Assembly (NCBI GenBank): GCA_023457035.1
Contig: JAEWNN010000130.1
Span: 1-12,323 of the forward strand
Reading direction: 5' to 3'
Origin: Verrucomicrobiota bacterium
Lineage (GTDB): Bacteria; Verrucomicrobiota; Verrucomicrobiia; Opitutales; Opitutaceae
DNA: 12,323 bases
In this document: one piece after another, positions 1 to 8,340 of the stretch
Position numbering within the stretch: the stretch's first letter is position 1
How the letters are laid out: the number at the start of each line of letters is the position of its first letter
Notes under the pieces: generated by a model
What the model saw: only the letters and a program-made list of their open reading frames with translations
The model's database searches: none
What the model was told of the DNA's origin: nothing
Made by a program: the position numbers and the translations under genes

Positions 1-1019
1 ACGTGGCGCTGCTCAAGGCCGAGTGGCTGCACCAGCGCCGCCTCACGCGTGGCATGCCGCTGCGCAGCCGGGTCTTCGGCCACTTCGCGGTACTGGCGCG
101 GGCGGCGGACGTCTGGCCGGCGGCCGCCAACTGGTTCGCGCGCAGCGGGCTCACGGCGCCGCTGCTCAAACGCGCGCTCGGCGTGGCGCCGCAGCGCGCG
201 TTGCCGCAGTTCGCCCCCGAGACCTTCCGGGCGTGGCTGCGACGCCATCCGGGCGCGCTCGCGCCGGCGGCCGGGGTGGCGCGGCGGGGCCGCGTGCACC
301 TGTTCGTCGACGAGTTCACCGACCACCAGGAACCGGCGCCGGCGCGGGCGGCGGTCGAGCTGTGTACGGCTCTTGGTTATGAGGTCGTGGCGATCGAACA
401 CGGCGAGAGCGGGCGGTCGTTCATCTCGAAGGGACTGCTGCCCGAGGCGCGCGAGGTGGCGCGGCGCAACGTGGCGCTGCTGCACGGCCGGGTGACGGCG
501 GAGGAGCCGCTGCTCGGGCTGGAGCCGTCGGCGATCCTCGGTTTTCGCGACGAGTATCCGCTGCTGGTCGGTGCGGAGCTGCGCGGCCGGGCGGAGGAGC
601 TGGCGCCGCACTGCCTGCTGTTCGAGGAGTGGATCGCGCGGGAGGCCGCGGCGGGGCGGATCGCGGCCGACGATTTCGGCGACGCGCCGGCGGAGATCCT
701 CCTGCACGGGCACTGCCACCAAAAGGCGCTGAGCAGCCTCGACGACGCGGTGCGTGCTTTGTCTTTGCCGCGCGGACACCGGGTGCGGACAATCCCCGCG
801 GGCTGCTGCGGCATGGCCGGGGCGTTCGGCTACGAGCGGGAGCATTACGCGGTGTCGATGCGCATCGGCGAGCTGGCGCTGTTGCCGGCGGTGCGCGCGG
901 CGGCGCCGGGGACGGTGATCGTGGCGGCTGGCACCAGCTGCCGCACCCAGATTGCCGACGGCACGGGCCGGCGGGCGGAGCATCCGGCTGAGGTCTTGCG
1001 GCGCGCGCTGCGGCGGTGA
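1..1019 (+). CDS. FAD-linked oxidase / Fe-S protein, C-terminal CCG-domain part (5' partial)
   Basis: Open from the window edge (codons in phase from base 3) to TGA at 1017-1019, so the N-terminal part lies upstream. The first visible residues, VALLKAEWLHQRR, match the segment that follows the last Fe-S cluster cysteines (CP-x-NVD) in long YdiJ/D-lactate-dehydrogenase-type proteins, so the GTG at base 3 is probably internal and not a start. The rest is the cysteine-rich CCG (DUF224) region: HGHCHQKA near 703-726, AGCCGMAGAFGY near 799-834 and AGTSCRTQI near 925-951, cysteines that bind an Fe-S cofactor in this family. The full protein would carry FAD_binding_4, FAD-oxidase_C and 4Fe-4S domains and oxidise a 2-hydroxyacid (D-lactate, D-2-hydroxyglutarate or glycolate) with electrons going to the membrane chain. 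The substrate cannot be told from this part. No downstream gene is co-directional within 2 kb, so it ends its transcription unit. Confidence 0.85.
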   Translation, partial: VALLKAEWLHQRRLTRGMPLRSRVFGHFAVLARAADVWPAAANWFARSGLTAPLLKRALGVAPQRALPQFAPETFRAWLRRHPGALAPAAGVARRGRVHLFVDEFTDHQEPAPARAAVELCTALGYEVVAIEHGESGRSFISKGLLPEAREVARRNVALLHGRVTAEEPLLGLEPSAILGFRDEYPLLVGAELRGRAEELAPHCLLFEEWIAREAAAGRIAADDFGDAPAEILLHGHCHQKALSSLDDAVRALSLPRGHRVRTIPAGCCGMAGAFGYEREHYAVSMRIGELALLPAVRAAAPGTVIVAAGTSCRTQIADGTGRRAEHPAEVLRRALRR

Positions 1020-1087
1020 GCGGCAGTTACCGGTGACCAGTTGCCGGTGGACCGTAGGCGGCGGGCTGTGGTCGGTTGCCGGTGACG
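1018..1087 (+). repeat. Degenerate 7-bp tandem repeat array, copy 1
   Basis: Starting at the stop codon of the upstream gene, the sequence can be cut into consecutive heptamers that end mostly in GCC, ACC, GGC or GAC: AGTTACC, GGTGACC, AGTTGCC, GGTGGAC, CGTAGGC, GGCGGGC, TGTGGTC, GGTTGCC, GGTGACG (1025-1087), preceded by GAGCGGC. The consensus is roughly GGTKGNC. The same heptamers recur at 4554-4609 and, on the other strand, at 4754-4872. It directly precedes the hairpin-bounded repeat starting at 1099, as in the other copy. No coding role is apparent. Confidence 0.7.
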
Positions 1088-1098
1088 GGGCAAGGCAT

Positions 1099-1201
1099 CG
1101 ACGCGCTCACGCGCGTCGCTACGGCCCGATCCAGCACGCCTGCGCATCAACGCCCATCAGCGTCCTCTGCCGCACGCCGGAATGGTTCTTCTTCCCTCTA
1201 G
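1099..1201 (+). repeat. Hairpin-bounded intergenic repeat, copy 1, left part (split by IS)
   Basis: Begins with a perfect hairpin, CGACGCGC-TCAC-GCGCGTCG (1099-1118; 8-bp stem, TCAC loop), followed by CTAC, CCCGATCC and CTCTGCCG blocks. The reverse complement of 4617-4745 shows the same order of blocks: identical first hairpin, GCTAC, CCCGATCC, GCATCA, CTCTGCCG. The match fades after about 75-80 bp. The remainder of this copy lies beyond the insertion sequence at 2521-2573. The element resembles REP/BIME-type palindromic repeats, but no RAYT transposase is visible in the window. Confidence 0.7.
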
Positions 1202-1216
1202 CAGGCTGCTGAAAAA
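1202..1216 (+). repeat. IS left terminal inverted repeat
   Basis: CAGGCTGCTGAAAAA, a perfect match to the reverse complement of 2506-2520. This is the transposase 3' side. After base 1216 the two ends share only scattered matches (a CCGG block), so the conserved core is 15 bp. Confidence 0.9.
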
Positions 1217-1331
1217 CCGGCTGTTTTGAGGGAGCGGGGAGCCATTGCAGCGTTTTTTGTCGGACATGCGTGCTCCGCCCGTCGTTTCTCGCGCCGCCGG
1301 CGGCGCGGCCCGCAACGTTTTCGGGCCGATT

Positions 1332-1375
1332 CGCGGTGTGCGGGCACACCGCGGGCCCGGCGGGCGTCACGCCCG
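1332..1375 (-). terminator. Two strong stem-loops at the transposase 3' end
   Basis: CGGGCG-TCA-CGCCCG (1361-1375) is a perfect hairpin whose loop is the transposase stop codon on the minus strand. Just beyond it lies a 10-bp perfect stem, CGCGGTGTGC-GG-GCACACCGCG (1332-1353). A further 16-bp GC palindrome sits at 1291-1306. No U-tract follows directly, so intrinsic termination is uncertain; they could also protect the mRNA end or limit read-through. Confidence 0.45.
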
Positions 1376-2455
1376 CGCCGGTTGCGGTGGGCCGGAGACA
1401 AGCAGTTTGGCCATCCGCACCAGATTGCAGGCGGCGACGACGTACTGACCTTGTGCATGCGTGCGATCCACGCCGCGGTAGCGGCTCTTGCGCAGACACC
1501 CGGTGGTCTTGGCCCAGCCGAAGATCTCCTCGATGCGTTTGCGCAGCTTCTGGCTGAGGGCGTGGGCGGCGGTCAGGCGCACGCGCCAGGTCTTCTGTCC
1601 GGCCTTCAACGCCGGGTGCGGCACGATGCCCCGCTCGCGGGCGCCCTCGACGAACTCGCGCGTGTGATAACCCTTGTCGGCGCCCACTGTCTTGGGACGG
1701 AAGCCGCGGTTGCGCAGTTCGGTCATCTGGTCGACGGCCACCGACGGTTCCGGAGCGCCGACGGCCGGGGTGACATCGAAGAGTACGCACAGCCCGTGGC
1801 GGTTCTCCATGGTCGCATGGCCGGCGAAGCACAGCCGGGCCTCCTTGCCCGGGCCCTTGCGCACCAGTTTGGCCTCGGCGTCGGTCGTGGATTGGTGGGT
1901 GTCGTTGCGACGCTGTTCGCCTTTGAAGTCCATCCACGCGTTGCCTCCGCCCGGGCCCTGCTGGTCGTCCTTGGGCCGGAAGCTCTTCAGCGAGGCCCAC
2001 GCCTCGATCAACGTGCCGTCTACGCTGAAGTGCTCGTCGGAGATCCAGCCGTGGCGGCGGGCCAGCTCCACCACCTCGGCGAAGAACAGGTCGGCCACGG
2101 CATGGGAGAGCAGGCGCTCCTGGTTCTTGCTGAAGACTGAGGAATCGAAGACGGCCTGCTCCAAGGGCAGGTCGATGAACCAGCGGAACAGCAGGTCGGT
2201 CTGCAGCCGGGCGCACAGCTGCCGGTCCGAACGCACCGTGTAGAGCGCCTGCAGCACCTTCCCCTTCAATAGCGTCTCCGGCGGGATCGAGGGCGCGCCA
2301 TCCTCCGCGTAGATCTCGTCGAAGTGCGCGTCCATCGCCCGCAGCACCTCGTCGCACATCCGCTTGATCGAGCGGATCGGGTGATCGGCGGCGATCAGCG
2401 CCTCGACGTTGATCAGACTCACGAAACTGGGCTGGACGGGTCGGTGGCCTCGCAT
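1367..2455 (-). CDS. IS5-like DDE transposase
   Basis: This 362-residue protein catalyses cut-and-paste transposition of the surrounding element. The N-terminal part is DUF772-like (MRGHRPVQPSFVSL, then ADHPIRSIKRMCDEVL and PPETLLKGKVLQALYTVRSD, with LLFRWFIDLPL), as is typical of IS5-group transposases. The DDE core follows: SVDGTLIEAWAS carries the first Asp (about residue 146), TVGADKGYHT the second Asp, and EEIFGWAKTTGCLRKSRYRG the final Glu with the Y-less R/K motif of this group. The ATG at 2455 is chosen because family members begin at MRG and a GGTGG precedes it; a TTG at 2497 would add 14 residues but lies almost inside the terminal repeat. The ORF has no frameshift or internal stop and appears full-length. 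The promoter must lie within the 65 bp between the ATG and the IS end, or in flanking DNA. Confidence 0.92.
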   Translation of the reverse strand: MRGHRPVQPSFVSLINVEALIAADHPIRSIKRMCDEVLRAMDAHFDEIYAEDGAPSIPPETLLKGKVLQALYTVRSDRQLCARLQTDLLFRWFIDLPLEQAVFDSSVFSKNQERLLSHAVADLFFAEVVELARRHGWISDEHFSVDGTLIEAWASLKSFRPKDDQQGPGGGNAWMDFKGEQRRNDTHQSTTDAEAKLVRKGPGKEARLCFAGHATMENRHGLCVLFDVTPAVGAPEPSVAVDQMTELRNRGFRPKTVGADKGYHTREFVEGARERGIVPHPALKAGQKTWRVRLTAAHALSQKLRKRIEEIFGWAKTTGCLRKSRYRGVDRTHAQGQYVVAACNLVRMAKLLVSGPPQPARA

Positions 2456-2505
2456 GTTGCCACCATAGACCAAGTACGGACCGTTTCGTTCAACCAATCC
2501 CGGAC

Positions 2506-2520
2506 TTTTTCAGCAGCCTG
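2506..2520 (-). repeat. IS right terminal inverted repeat
   Basis: TTTTTCAGCAGCCTG, the exact reverse complement of the left end at 1202-1216. It lies on the transposase 5' side and is followed by CTAG at 2521-2524. Confidence 0.9.
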
Positions 2521-2573
2521 CTAGGCGGTGCGCCGTAGCGCAACGCATACCATCGACGCACTCACGAGCGTCG
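2521..2573 (+). repeat. Hairpin-bounded intergenic repeat, copy 1, right part
   Basis: After the IS and its CTAG, the sequence ends in CGACGCAC-TCAC-GAGCGTCG (2554-2573), a hairpin with the same TCAC loop and one mismatched pair. In the uninterrupted copy, the corresponding terminal hairpin is CGACGCTC-TCAC-GAGCGTCG (reverse complement of 4617-4636), and the preceding AT is shared. Joining 1099-1201 to 2525-2573 restores an element of about 152 bp. The inner part (2525-2550) does not align well with the other copy. Confidence 0.65.
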
Positions 2574-2789
2574 CTGCACCCAGGGACCGTGCTCCGTTCC
2601 TGATTTCTTGCGTTCCACATTCTCCTCCGGAAACCGCCACGCAGGTGGGCCCCCGGTGCGCCATTAGGGACCGGCATCGTGCCGGCGGCGGCGATCATGG
2701 GGCCTTCTGATTGGGCCGGCGGGCGGTCCGGGCGTTGACCGCCGGCGCCGCACCGACAGTGTCGGGGCCCAGCGGTGACTGGGGCCGGT

Positions 2790-2841
2790 GCAGAAAAGCA
2801 AAGGCCCCGGTCCCGCTACCCCAGGACCGGGGCTGTTCTGC
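2790..2841 (-). terminator. Long two-part stem-loop, terminator-like on the minus strand
   Basis: GCAGAA (2790-2795) pairs with TTCTGC (2836-2841), and inside it GCCCCGGTCC (2804-2813) pairs perfectly with GGACCGGGGC (2824-2833) around a 10-nt loop. Read on the minus strand, the 10-bp stem is followed by CTTTGCTTTTC, which fits an intrinsic terminator. No minus-strand gene is recognised upstream of it (2842-3094), which would leave a small RNA from the regulator's divergent side as the transcript to be ended. On the plus strand it has no U-tract. Confidence 0.45.
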
Positions 2842-2858
2842 GATCCACCGTTGTGGAC

Positions 2859-2891
2859 GTGGGTCGGTGTTCACTCACAACACCGGCCCAC
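2859..2891. other. 13-bp stem-loop in the regulator upstream region
   Basis: GTGGGTCGGTGTT (2859-2871) pairs with AACACCGGCCCAC (2879-2891) through 12 Watson-Crick pairs and one G-U pair, around a 7-nt CACTCAC loop. It is the strongest single stem in the gene-free region, 18 bp after the terminator-like hairpin. Confidence 0.55.
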
Positions 2892-3094
2892 AAACTGGCG
2901 AAAAGGGGGATGGGCTCCATCCGACGGCTCCCGGCTAGGCCGGCGCTCGTCTCGGAGCGTTTCGAGGGTAGCGAACCCACCGGTTGCGGGCCACGCGCGC
3001 ATTGCAATTTCCAACGCATTTATTGCGGCGGGTTGTCCGGCCGCGGCCGGATTTCCCGTTGACCCGGTTTTCCGCGGAGGCGTTCATCACCGGC

Positions 3095-4553
<1,459 letters not shown>

Positions 4554-4558
<5 letters not shown>

Positions 4559-4609
4559 CCGGTGGGCGGTTGCCGGTGGCCGGTTGTCGGTTGGCGGTGG
4601 ACGATGACC
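4554..4609 (+). repeat. Degenerate 7-bp tandem repeat array, copy 2
   Basis: Eight in-register heptamers: GGTGACC, GGTGGGC, GGTTGCC, GGTGGCC, GGTTGTC, GGTTGGC, GGTGGAC, GATGACC. The first one overlaps the TGA stop of the regulator gene. It is the cleanest of the three arrays and directly abuts the hairpin-bounded element at 4617. Confidence 0.8.
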
Positions 4610-4616
4610 GGGGTGG

Positions 4617-4745
4617 CGACGCTCGTGAGAGCGTCGATGACAGGCGGAGACGCGGAGCCGCTCTGCCGTACGGCAGAGAACGCGGATGCACCCTGATGCG
4701 GGTGCGTGAGGGATCGGGTCTGTAGCGACGCGCGTGAGCGCGTCG
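4617..4745 (-). repeat. Hairpin-bounded intergenic repeat, copy 2 (uninterrupted, 129 bp)
   Basis: Perfect hairpins close both ends: CGACGCTC-GTGA-GAGCGTCG at 4617-4636 and CGACGCGC-GTGA-GCGCGTCG at 4726-4745. Between them lie a perfect 18-bp palindrome, CTCTGCCGTACGGCAGAG (4661-4678), and a GCACCC/GGGTGC stem-loop (4688-4705). Its reverse complement aligns with copy 1 at 1099-1180, and both copies end in the same type of hairpin. The copies face opposite ways on either side of the regulator gene. The folded RNA or DNA may act as a terminator or mRNA stabiliser for the regulator gene; this is inference. Confidence 0.75.
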
Positions 4746-4753
4746 AATGGAGC

Positions 4754-4872
4754 GGCGCCTCGCCACCTGCAACCGGCCACCACGCACTGCCCTCCGTCGT
4801 CCGGCATCAGTCGGCCACCCACGGGTCGCCGGTCACCGGCAACCGGCTACCGAGGATCGCCCACCGGTCGCC
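4754..4872 (-). repeat. Degenerate 7-bp tandem repeat array, copy 3
   Basis: On the minus strand, reading down from 4872, the sequence falls into 17 heptamers: GGCGACC, GGTGGGC, GATCCTC, GGTAGCC, GGTTGCC, GGTGACC, GGCGACC, and so on to GGTGGCC, GGTTGCA, GGTGGCG near 4761-4781. The middle units (4782-4823) are degenerate. The array fills most of the space between the hairpin-bounded element and uvrA, with the uvrA promoter presumably inside or just after it. No clear -35/-10 pair was identified. Confidence 0.7.
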
Positions 4873-4929
4873 GCCCCAGCTGCCCAAACAACCGTTGCGC
4901 CGCGGCGGGTTTCGCGATGATTTCGGCGC

Positions 4930-7800
4930 ATGGTTTCCGGCCTCGGCGACTTCATCCACATCAAGGGTGCCCGCGAGCACAACCTCAAGAACCTCGAGGT
5001 ACGCATCCCGCGCGGGAAGCTCGTCGTCGTGACCGGCGTGTCGGGCTCGGGCAAGTCGTCGCTGGCCTTCGACACGCTCTACGCCGAAGGCTACCGCAAG
5101 TACATGGAGAGCCTCTCGGCCGCCGCGCGCCAGATGCTCGAGCAGCTCAAGCGGCCCGACGTCGATTTCATCCACGGGCTCTCGCCGGTCCTCGCGATCG
5201 AGCAGCGCACCGGCGGCGGCTCGCCGCGCAGCACGATCGCGACGGTGACCGAGATCGCCGACTACGCGCGACTGCTTTGGGCGCTGAAGGGCGAGCAACG
5301 TTGCCCGAAGGACGGCGGCCGCGTGATCCAGCACACGCTCGACGAGTGCGTGGATCGCCTTCTCTCCACCGCGCCCGGCCAGCGGGCGATGCTTCTCGCG
5401 CCGGTGCTCACCGCGAAGGCCGCCGTGCTGCGCGACGAACTCCCGCGCTTGCGCCAACGCGGCTTCCAGCGCGTGCGCCTGGCCGGCCAGATCGTCGACC
5501 TCGACGACCGCAATCTGCTCCCCGCCGGCCTGAAGGAGGCGACGGTCGAACTCGTCGTCGACCGCCTCGTGCTCAAGCCCGACCAGCGCAGCCGCCTCGC
5601 CGACTCGCTCGAGCTCGCGTTCCGCGAGGGGCAGGGCAGGGCGCTCGCGCTCACGCAGGCGGCCCACGACGCCCCGTGGGTCGAACACGGGCTCAGCCAG
5701 AGTCTCGCGTGCGAGATCTGCGGCGACACCTTCGAGAAACTCACTCCGCGGCATTTCTCCTTCAACCACAGCGAGGGCGCGTGCCCGACCTGCGGCGGTC
5801 TCGGCCGCGCGCTGCGGTTCGACGAGGAGCTTGTCGTGCCGGATCCGACGAAGTCCGTGCGCGAGGGCGCGCTCAAGCCGCTGCGCATCGGCGGAAAAAA
5901 CGTCATCATCAAGAACAACGCCCTGCTCAAGCAGCTCGCCGAGCAGCTGCCCTTCGATCCGGAGGCACCGTGGAAGGAGCTGCCCGAGGAGACGCGCCAC
6001 GCGCTGCTCCACGGCGCGGGCGAGCGGCAGTTCACCTTTCGGCTCCGCCGCGGTGCGAGCGCGGAGAGCGGGCCGTTCCCCGGTGTGTTCGCGCTGCTCG
6101 ACGAGGCGCGGCGCACGACCAGCAGCGACGGGTTCGCGGCGCGGTTGGCGACGTTCCAGATGTCGTGCGATTGCCCGACCTGTCACGGCGCCCGGCTCGC
6201 GCCGGCGAGCGCGGCGGTGGTCGTCGCGGGGATGAAGCTGCCGGATTTCTTCGCGCTCGACGTGGAGCAGGCTCTCGGGTTCGTCGCCACGCTCGGCGGT
6301 GACGGCGCGGGCGAGGCCGGCACGCCGTACGGGGAGGTCGTGGGCGGGATCCGGCAGCGGCTGCATTTTCTCAACGAAACGGGTCTCGGCTACCTCACGC
6401 TCGACCGCGAGTATTCGACGCTCTCCGGCGGCGAGGCGCAGCGTGTGCGGCTCGCCACGCAGCTCGGCATGGGGCTGACCGGCGTCGTGTACGTGCTCGA
6501 CGAGCCCAGCATCGGCCTGCACCCGCTCGACAACGAGCGGCTGCTCCAGTCGCTCGTCGAGCTGCGCGACCGCGGCAACACGGTGGTCGTGGTCGAGCAC
6601 GACGAGGACACGATGCGCCGCGCCGACTGGCTGATCGAGCTCGGGCCGGGCGCGGGCGCCGAGGGCGGGCAGCTCCTGTTTTCCGGTACGCCGGCCGACT
6701 GCATGCGCATGCCGATGGCGAAGTCGACAACCGGGCCGTTCCTCGCGCGCAAGATGGGCGTCTCGAAAGATGCGAAGGATTACCCCGCCGACGACCGCTG
6801 GCTCACCGTGCGTGGCGCGCGCGAGCACAACCTGCGCGACGTGACCGCGGCGTTCCCCGTGGGCGTGTTCACGTGCGTGACCGGCGTGAGCGGCTCGGGC
6901 AAGAGCACGCTCGTCAATGACGTGCTCGCCGCCGCCGCCGCGCGCCGGCTCAACGGCGCGAAGACGATTCCCGGCAAGCACAAGGCGATCGAGGGCTTCG
7001 ATCACTTCGACAAGGTCGTGCAGGTCGACCAGGAGCCGATCGGCCGCAGCCCGCGCTCGAATCCGGCTACGTTCACCAAGCTCTTCGACCGGCTCCGCGA
7101 CCTCTACGCGCAGGTGCCGCTGGCGAAGGTGCGCGGCTACAAGGCGAACCGTTTTTCGTTCAACACCCGCGGCGGCCGCTGCGAGCGCTGCCAGGGCGAC
7201 GGCCAGATCCGCCTCGACATGCAGTTCATGGCCGACGCGTACACCGAGTGCCCGAGCTGCCGCGGCCAGCGCTACAATCGCGAGACGCTGGAGATCCGTT
7301 TCCACGGCTACTCGATCGCCGACGTGCTCGCGATGTCGGTGAGCGAGGCGCGCACGCTCTTCAGAAACTTTCCGCGCGTGGTGGAGATTCTGGACACGCT
7401 GGAGGCCGTCGGCCTCGGCTACCTCGCGCTCGGGCAGTCGGCCACGACGCTCTCCGGTGGCGAGGCGCAACGGCTCAAGCTCTCGCTCGAGCTCAGCAAG
7501 CGCCAGCAGGGCCGCACGCTCTACATCCTCGACGAGCCCACGACGGGGCTGCACTGGGTCGACGTGCAGAAGTTGCTCGATCTGCTCTTCAAGCTACGCG
7601 ACGCCGGCAACACGATCATCGTGATCGAACACAACCTCGACGTGATGAACCTCGCCGACTGGATCATCGACCTCGGTCCCGGCGGCGGCCGCGCGGGCGG
7701 CGAGGTCGTCTACGCCGGCCCGCGGGAAGGCATCCTGGACGAGCCGCGCAGTGTCACCGGGCAGGCGCTGGGGAAGTGGCGCCAGCACGCCGCGGTGTGA
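4930..7800 (+). CDS. uvrA: Excinuclease ABC subunit UvrA
   Basis: This 956-residue protein is the damage-recognition ATPase of nucleotide excision repair; it loads UvrB at lesions in the cytoplasm. It has two ABC ATPase modules. Walker A motifs are GVSGSGKS (36-43 and 652-659), signatures LSGGEAQR (from 498 and 841), and Walker B motifs VLDEPSIGLH and ILDEPTTGLH. Two four-cysteine zinc modules are intact: C261/C264/C285/C288 and C751/C754/C774/C777. Length is normal (E. coli about 940), and the region between the first Walker A and the zinc module, which holds the UvrB-binding domain, is present. Variations: the usual CPxCG near residue 130 reads CPKDGG, and the family SxNPRSTVGT motif reads GGSPRSTIAT. 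These suggest a divergent UvrA lineage or paralog. The ATG at 4930 starts just before the conserved IHIKGAREHNLKN. No uvrB or uvrC is nearby. It ends 18 bp from the converging SIR2-like fragment, with no obvious terminator between. Confidence 0.95.
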   Translation: MVSGLGDFIHIKGAREHNLKNLEVRIPRGKLVVVTGVSGSGKSSLAFDTLYAEGYRKYMESLSAAARQMLEQLKRPDVDFIHGLSPVLAIEQRTGGGSPRSTIATVTEIADYARLLWALKGEQRCPKDGGRVIQHTLDECVDRLLSTAPGQRAMLLAPVLTAKAAVLRDELPRLRQRGFQRVRLAGQIVDLDDRNLLPAGLKEATVELVVDRLVLKPDQRSRLADSLELAFREGQGRALALTQAAHDAPWVEHGLSQSLACEICGDTFEKLTPRHFSFNHSEGACPTCGGLGRALRFDEELVVPDPTKSVREGALKPLRIGGKNVIIKNNALLKQLAEQLPFDPEAPWKELPEETRHALLHGAGERQFTFRLRRGASAESGPFPGVFALLDEARRTTSSDGFAARLATFQMSCDCPTCHGARLAPASAAVVVAGMKLPDFFALDVEQALGFVATLGGDGAGEAGTPYGEVVGGIRQRLHFLNETGLGYLTLDREYSTLSGGEAQRVRLATQLGMGLTGVVYVLDEPSIGLHPLDNERLLQSLVELRDRGNTVVVVEHDEDTMRRADWLIELGPGAGAEGGQLLFSGTPADCMRMPMAKSTTGPFLARKMGVSKDAKDYPADDRWLTVRGAREHNLRDVTAAFPVGVFTCVTGVSGSGKSTLVNDVLAAAAARRLNGAKTIPGKHKAIEGFDHFDKVVQVDQEPIGRSPRSNPATFTKLFDRLRDLYAQVPLAKVRGYKANRFSFNTRGGRCERCQGDGQIRLDMQFMADAYTECPSCRGQRYNRETLEIRFHGYSIADVLAMSVSEARTLFRNFPRVVEILDTLEAVGLGYLALGQSATTLSGGEAQRLKLSLELSKRQQGRTLYILDEPTTGLHWVDVQKLLDLLFKLRDAGNTIIVIEHNLDVMNLADWIIDLGPGGGRAGGEVVYAGPREGILDEPRSVTGQALGKWRQHAAV

Positions 7801-7818
7801 ACGTTATCCTGCCTGTCC

Positions 7819-8340
7819 TCATGGTCTGTGCGAGGTTGGTTGCTCAGGGAGAGCGGCTGCAAACCCAGGAATGCAGTTGTCGCCGGAGTATCGCTGCGTA
7901 GCAGGCCGGGCATCGTCGTCCCATGAAAGCTTCGCGCTGTAGCGGTCTGCCAAGTCGGCCGAGCGATCAACGATTTCGATTTTGGCGTCCTTGTTGGCCA
8001 ATGCTGTTTTGAGAAAGTGCCGCATCGTGAAATCTCCGTCGGGCAGTGAATAGCCAAGGACAACCAGTTTCTCGGCCTTTTCTAGGGCCACTCGAGCTTC
8101 GCCCCAGAGCGCGCAGATCGATTCGTGCTCAAGTAACGAGGCCTTCTCAAGTATTGGTGGAACGATGAATGGGACTCGATCAGCTACGCTCTGGGCTTCA
8201 TGGGCTTCTCGCTCTGCCGCTTGCGATCTCCACATTCCAGATGGGCCCGAGTACGGGATCGTGCAGTAGATTGAATCGGAATGGCGGTTCTGACGACCAG
8301 ATGAGTACCAGTTTGCTGAGCCGTGGAGTTTCAGCACCAA
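7819..8340 (-). pseudogene. SIR2-like protein, C-terminal fragment
   Basis: The 173-codon open frame has hallmarks of the C-terminal half of SIR2_2-type proteins, which are often defence-associated NAD+-consuming enzymes: LKLHGSANWYSSG at the start, then VPFIVPPILEK, ALWGEARVALEKAEKLVVLGYSLPDGD, RHFLKTAL and KIEIVD. The N-terminal Rossmann part with the NAD-binding GAGAS-type motif is missing. A TGA lies in frame a few codons upstream of the LKLHGS motif, and the only start is a TTG, so I read it as a truncated or frameshifted remnant. The neighbouring frame gives MKEVFLL directly before VLKLHGS, which suggests a one-base shift near 8342. The base composition is visibly less GC-rich than the flanking genes, as expected for acquired DNA. 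Certainty on family is fair; certainty on lost function is moderate. Confidence 0.65.

Larger units (their letters stand above)
1202..2520 (-). mobile_element. Complete IS5-like insertion sequence (1,319 bp)
   Basis: The ends are perfect 15-bp terminal inverted repeats, CAGGCTGCTGAAAAA at 1202-1216 and its reverse complement at 2506-2520. Both ends abut CTAG (1198-1201 and 2521-2524), read as a 4-bp target duplication; because CTAG is a palindrome, the exact boundary could shift by a few bases. One full-length DDE transposase gene fills the element on the minus strand, with 165 bp of non-coding DNA on its 3' side that holds strong palindromes. There are no passenger genes. Intact ends and an uninterrupted ORF suggest a recent, possibly still mobile insertion. 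The family is IS5-like by protein; the subgroup (IS5 versus IS1182 style) is not certain. Confidence 0.9.
2574..3094. other. Gene-free region rich in inverted repeats (candidate structured RNA or leader)
   Basis: I recognise no protein in any frame here. Going left to right I see these stems: 2671-2685 (CCGGCA/TGCCGG), 2722-2743 (GGCGGTC/GACCGCC), 2753-2765 (CCGACA/TGTCGG), 2790-2841 (two-part, 10 + 6 bp), 2844-2857 (TCCAC/GTGGA), 2859-2891 (13 bp with one G-U pair), 2908-2922 (GGATGG/CCATCC), 2931-2943 (CCGGC/GCCGG), 2944-2959 (CGCTC/GAGCG) and 2966-2978 (GGGT/ACCC). Short stems are expected by chance at this GC content, but the 13-bp and 10 + 6-bp stems are not trivial. It lies upstream of the regulator gene, so it could be its 5' leader or a separate RNA. 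I could not match it to a known riboswitch, tmRNA, SRP or RNase P core. A more AT-rich patch at 3001-3024 may hold the regulator promoter. Confidence 0.45.

Noticed and set aside
1119..2357. Long minus-strand open frame of 412 codons overlapping the transposase
   Set aside because: It overlaps the transposase in another frame on the same strand, its translation is low-complexity Arg/Pro/Ala-rich, and it runs out through the IS end. GC-rich DNA gives such shadow frames.
2834..2860. tmRNA-like 5' sequence (GGGGCTGTTCTG)
   Set aside because: It resembles the tmRNA start for about ten bases only. The following conserved segment and the tRNA-like 3' end are absent.
2859..2959. Possible c-di-GMP or other known riboswitch upstream of the regulator
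   Set aside because: Some bases (CAAAC, GAAA, CCGGCTA) recall the c-di-GMP-I aptamer, but the conserved GGGACGCAAAGCC core is missing and the stems do not match the fold.
2985..3030. Sigma-54 -24/-12 promoter before the regulator gene
   Set aside because: A TTGCA is present, but the upstream GG is not at the required spacing.
2984..3094. Upstream GTG start extending the NtrC-type protein by 37 residues
   Set aside because: The receiver domain starts at the ATG at 3095, and the extra residues show no family similarity and come from the intergenic region.
4807..7554. 915-codon minus-strand open frame opposite uvrA
   Set aside because: The translation is a His/Arg/Ala/Glu-rich mirror of uvrA codon usage with no recognisable domain, while the opposite strand encodes complete UvrA.
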